Program-made: the position numbers and the translations under genes | Notes under the pieces: model-generated | Databases searched by the model: none | Seen by the model: the letters and a program-made list of their open reading frames with translations, nothing else | Told to the model about the DNA's origin: nothing | Shown here: one piece after another, positions 5,121 through 7,079 of the stretch | How positions within the stretch are numbered: the stretch's first letter is position 1 | How the letters are laid out: the number at the start of each line of letters is the position of its first letter | DNA from: RPQJ01 sp031404015 | Lineage (GTDB): Bacteria > Pseudomonadota > Gammaproteobacteria > Steroidobacterales > Steroidobacteraceae | Assembly: GCA_031404015.1 (NCBI GenBank) | Contig: JANNGT010000297.1 | Coordinates: 1-7,079 of the forward strand | Length of the DNA: 7,079 nt | Reading direction: 5' to 3'

Positions 5121-6197
5121 TCACCGGTTACGCCAGAGCAACGTCCCAGTCACCGCACCGAGCAGCACCGTCGGCAGCCAGCCCACGATCCATGGCGGCA
5201 AATCGAACAGCTCCCCGCTGCTCTCCAGCGTCTGGCTCAGCAGCACGAAGGCCGCCCCGATCATCACGCCGATCACAGTGCGCGCCCCCTGCCCCGAGTT
5301 GCGCATCGAACCGACGCAGAACGGCAGCGCCAGGATGATCACGAACAACACTGCCGCGAAGCGGGCCAATCGCGACCAATAGGCCGCCTCGAACCGGCTC
5401 GATTGCAACCCGTTGCGTTGCAGGTGCGAGATGTACTGGCGCAGGTCACGCAAGCCCATCATTTCGGGATCCGCGACGGCCAATCCAAGGAAGTCTGCCG
5501 ACAGCGACGTGCGGACCTCGCGTTCGCCGTCCTTGATGACCGTGGCCTGCTGCGCGTCGGCCGCAAACGTCGTCCCGAGGTATTTCTCGAGCCTCCAGAC
5601 GTTGTCGCTCTTGATACTCGCCGATTCGGCGCGGCCGACGCTGACGAGCCTGCGCGACGGATCCACCTGGAACACCTTGATGCCGCCAAAGCTGTCGCTG
5701 CCCGACTGCTGGTTCACGCTGATGATCGTGTCGCCGTCGCGTACCCACGTGGCGCGATTGCCGGTCAGGTTGAATTCGTCGAACTTGGAAAATACCTTCA
5801 GCTGGCGCGCGTAGCTGCCCAGCGGCGGTGCCACGTATTCGCCCACGACGTACATGAGCGAGGCCAGGACGAGGCCGGCCGAGCCGAGCCAGAGGCAGAA
5901 GCGCAGTGTCGTGACGCCCGCCGCGCGCATCACGATCAGTTCGCTGCCACGCGCCAGGTTGCCAAGACCCAGCAGGGCCCCGATCAGGGCCGCCACGGGC
6001 AACAGCTGGAACAGGTAACTCGGCAGGTTGAGCAGCACGAACAGCATCGCCTGCGTCGCCGTGTAGTTGCCGACGCCGATGTCTTCCTGCTGGCCGATGA
6101 ACATGAACAGCGCGCCGAGCGCGAGCAGCACGATCATGACCATGATCGTGTAGCCGAGCACCGTGCGCACGATGTAGCGACCCAGCACTCCAGTCAT
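5121..6197 (-). CDS. lptG: LPS export permease subunit LptG
   Basis: This 358-residue protein has the usual length and layout of the LptF/LptG (YjgP/YjgQ) family: three N-terminal membrane helices, a periplasmic jellyroll-like domain (about 120-270) and three C-terminal helices. The coupling-helix signature RGSELIVMRAAGVTTLRF lies at about 83-100, with E86 as the expected contact to the ATPase LptB. The last third reads FAAVLFVIILALPF...GARTVIGVMIGAAFVLLSQ, typical of LptG. With LptB and LptF it forms LptB2FG, which drives LPS from the inner membrane into the LptC-A-D bridge. It follows lptF by 18 bases on the same strand, so the two are an operon. No clear Shine-Dalgarno sequence precedes the ATG at 6197, so translation may depend on coupling to lptF. 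It is convergent to the RDD gene. Confidence 0.96.
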   Translation of the reverse strand: MTGVLGRYIVRTVLGYTIMVMIVLLALGALFMFIGQQEDIGVGNYTATQAMLFVLLNLPSYLFQLLPVAALIGALLGLGNLARGSELIVMRAAGVTTLRFCLWLGSAGLVLASLMYVVGEYVAPPLGSYARQLKVFSKFDEFNLTGNRATWVRDGDTIISVNQQSGSDSFGGIKVFQVDPSRRLVSVGRAESASIKSDNVWRLEKYLGTTFAADAQQATVIKDGEREVRTSLSADFLGLAVADPEMMGLRDLRQYISHLQRNGLQSSRFEAAYWSRLARFAAVLFVIILALPFCVGSMRNSGQGARTVIGVMIGAAFVLLSQTLESSGELFDLPPWIVGWLPTVLLGAVTGTLLWRNR

Positions 6198-6215
6198 CGG
6201 GTTGTTGCTCGCATC

Positions 6216-7079
6216 TCAGCCACCCGACGCGGCGGGCCGGCGGGTCCAGGGCATGCGCCACGGGCGGCCCGGATGCAGCTCGTGCCACAGCAACCACGCG
6301 GCCAGTGCGAGGGGCAGCACATGCACCCACCACAAACCAAGTTGTCCACCGGGCGAATCTTTCTGTATCCACACCCTCGCGGCGGCAAGCAGATTCGAGT
6401 AGATGAAATAGGCGAGCACGGCATACGCGACCCGCGCAAAACGGCCCTGACGCGGCCGCAGTTTCGACAGCGGCACGGCCAGTACCATCAGCACCAGCGC
6501 CATGAGCGGCACGGCCGTGCGCCAGGCCAGCTCCGCACGGTCACGCGGCTCCTTGGATGCCAGCAGCGACTGGGTCGACTTCATTTCGACCTTGCTCTTG
6601 CTTTTCTTGGCGTCGGGCAGGCGCACCGGTATGCCATGCTCGCGAAATTCCACGATGCGCCAGTTCGGCACTCCGGGCACGCCCTCGTAGCGTCGACCGT
6701 CGTACAGGATGAACAACTGCTCCGGTTGCCCGGCCCCGCGCTGCACGGCGCGATCGGCCATCGCCACTTCGATCTTGTCGCCAACGCTGCGCTGCACGAA
6801 GACGCCGTGCAATTCCCCGTTTGCTTCGACGCGCTCCGCATAGAACACCGCGTCGCCGCCGGCAAAGGTGCGGAAGCGGCCGGGTTCGAGCGCGCCGAAC
6901 TGCGCTGCCCGTGTCGCGTTGATGCGCAGTTCGCTGGACTTGATCCACGCTGCCGGCACGACGCGGAATGAAAGCACCGCCAGCAGAACAGCCACGATCA
7001 CGCTGAGCACGAAGATGGGTCGGTAGATGCGCATAGGGCCGACGCCGCAGGCTGTCATCGCGGTCATTTCGCTCTCGTG
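6216..7079 (-). CDS. lptF: LPS export permease subunit LptF (N terminus outside window)
   Basis: The frame is open to the right edge. The first residues in the window read HESEMTAMTACGVGPMR, aligning with the LptF coupling helix (TESEITVMHACG in E. coli), so the ATG at 7067 is internal and roughly 80 N-terminal residues are missing. The rest shows a membrane helix (about 20-38), the periplasmic domain including FAGGDAVFYAERV, GRRYEGVPG and the segment RAELAWR, then helices with VLAVPLSKLRPRQGR, a strong LptF motif, and a final helix WWVHVLPLALAAWLLW. It partners LptG in the LptB2FG exporter. A stretch of Lys and Ser (DAKKSKSKVEMKSTQ) is more charged than usual in the periplasmic region just before RAELAWR. 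The stop codon is 18 bases from the lptG start. Confidence 0.95.
   Translation of the reverse strand, partial: HESEMTAMTACGVGPMRIYRPIFVLSVIVAVLLAVLSFRVVPAAWIKSSELRINATRAAQFGALEPGRFRTFAGGDAVFYAERVEANGELHGVFVQRSVGDKIEVAMADRAVQRGAGQPEQLFILYDGRRYEGVPGVPNWRIVEFREHGIPVRLPDAKKSKSKVEMKSTQSLLASKEPRDRAELAWRTAVPLMALVLMVLAVPLSKLRPRQGRFARVAYAVLAYFIYSNLLAAARVWIQKDSPGGQLGLWWVHVLPLALAAWLLWHELHPGRPWRMPWTRRPAASGG

Noticed and set aside
5115..6971. A 618-codon open frame on the plus strand opposite lptG and lptF.
   Set aside because: It is antisense to two clear lpt genes, and its product is a low-complexity mix of Arg, His, Gln and Ala typical of a GC-rich shadow frame. It has no recognisable domain.
7065..7067. 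ATG at 7067 as the start of lptF.
   Set aside because: The residues before it (HESE) continue the conserved LptF coupling helix, so the gene begins beyond the window.

Overview
The window is high-GC bacterial DNA with a proteobacterial, probably gammaproteobacterial, gene set. It carries lptF-lptG, an RDD membrane protein, a periplasmic class II cytochrome c and a cytochrome b561. The convergent RDD/lptG pairing and the palindromic intergenic repeats with CAAG loops recall Xanthomonadales. That placement is inference from gene content and repeat style, not from a marker gene.

Layout. (1) 1-325, minus: the N-terminal part of a SLOG-like (Rossmann-fold nucleotide-sensor type) protein that runs off the left edge. 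(2) 326-681: a divergent intergenic region with a strikingly AT-rich core at about 461-545. (3) 682-1449, plus: an unrecognised protein with two helical ends joined by a long Pro/Ala/Ser/Thr-rich linker. (4) 1536-2003, plus: a secreted cytochrome c', facing a cytochrome b561 (2017-2709, minus) tail to tail with only 13 bases between the stop codons. (5) 2833-4624, plus: a compact apparent operon of an SbtA-family bicarbonate/sodium symporter, an SbtB-like PII protein and an RDD-family membrane protein. (6) 4625-5120: a 496-base gene-free interval holding at least five inverted repeats. (7) 5121-7079, minus: lptG and the 3' part of lptF, the permease subunits of the LPS exporter.

Functional logic. 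SbtA and SbtB should form a transporter and its nucleotide-sensing PII regulator. This pair is best known from the cyanobacterial carbon-concentrating mechanism, and here it sits among ordinary proteobacterial genes. The cytochrome pair suggests a small electron-transfer module: membrane b-type heme to periplasmic c-type heme. LptF and LptG form the heterodimeric membrane part of LptB2FG, which extracts LPS from the inner membrane.

The points most worth following up are the sbtAB pair, whose SbtB lacks the C-terminal Cys-containing loop and whose SbtA is short; the palindrome-dense 4628-5109 interval; and the truncated SLOG-like gene with its AT-rich upstream region and unknown divergent neighbour.
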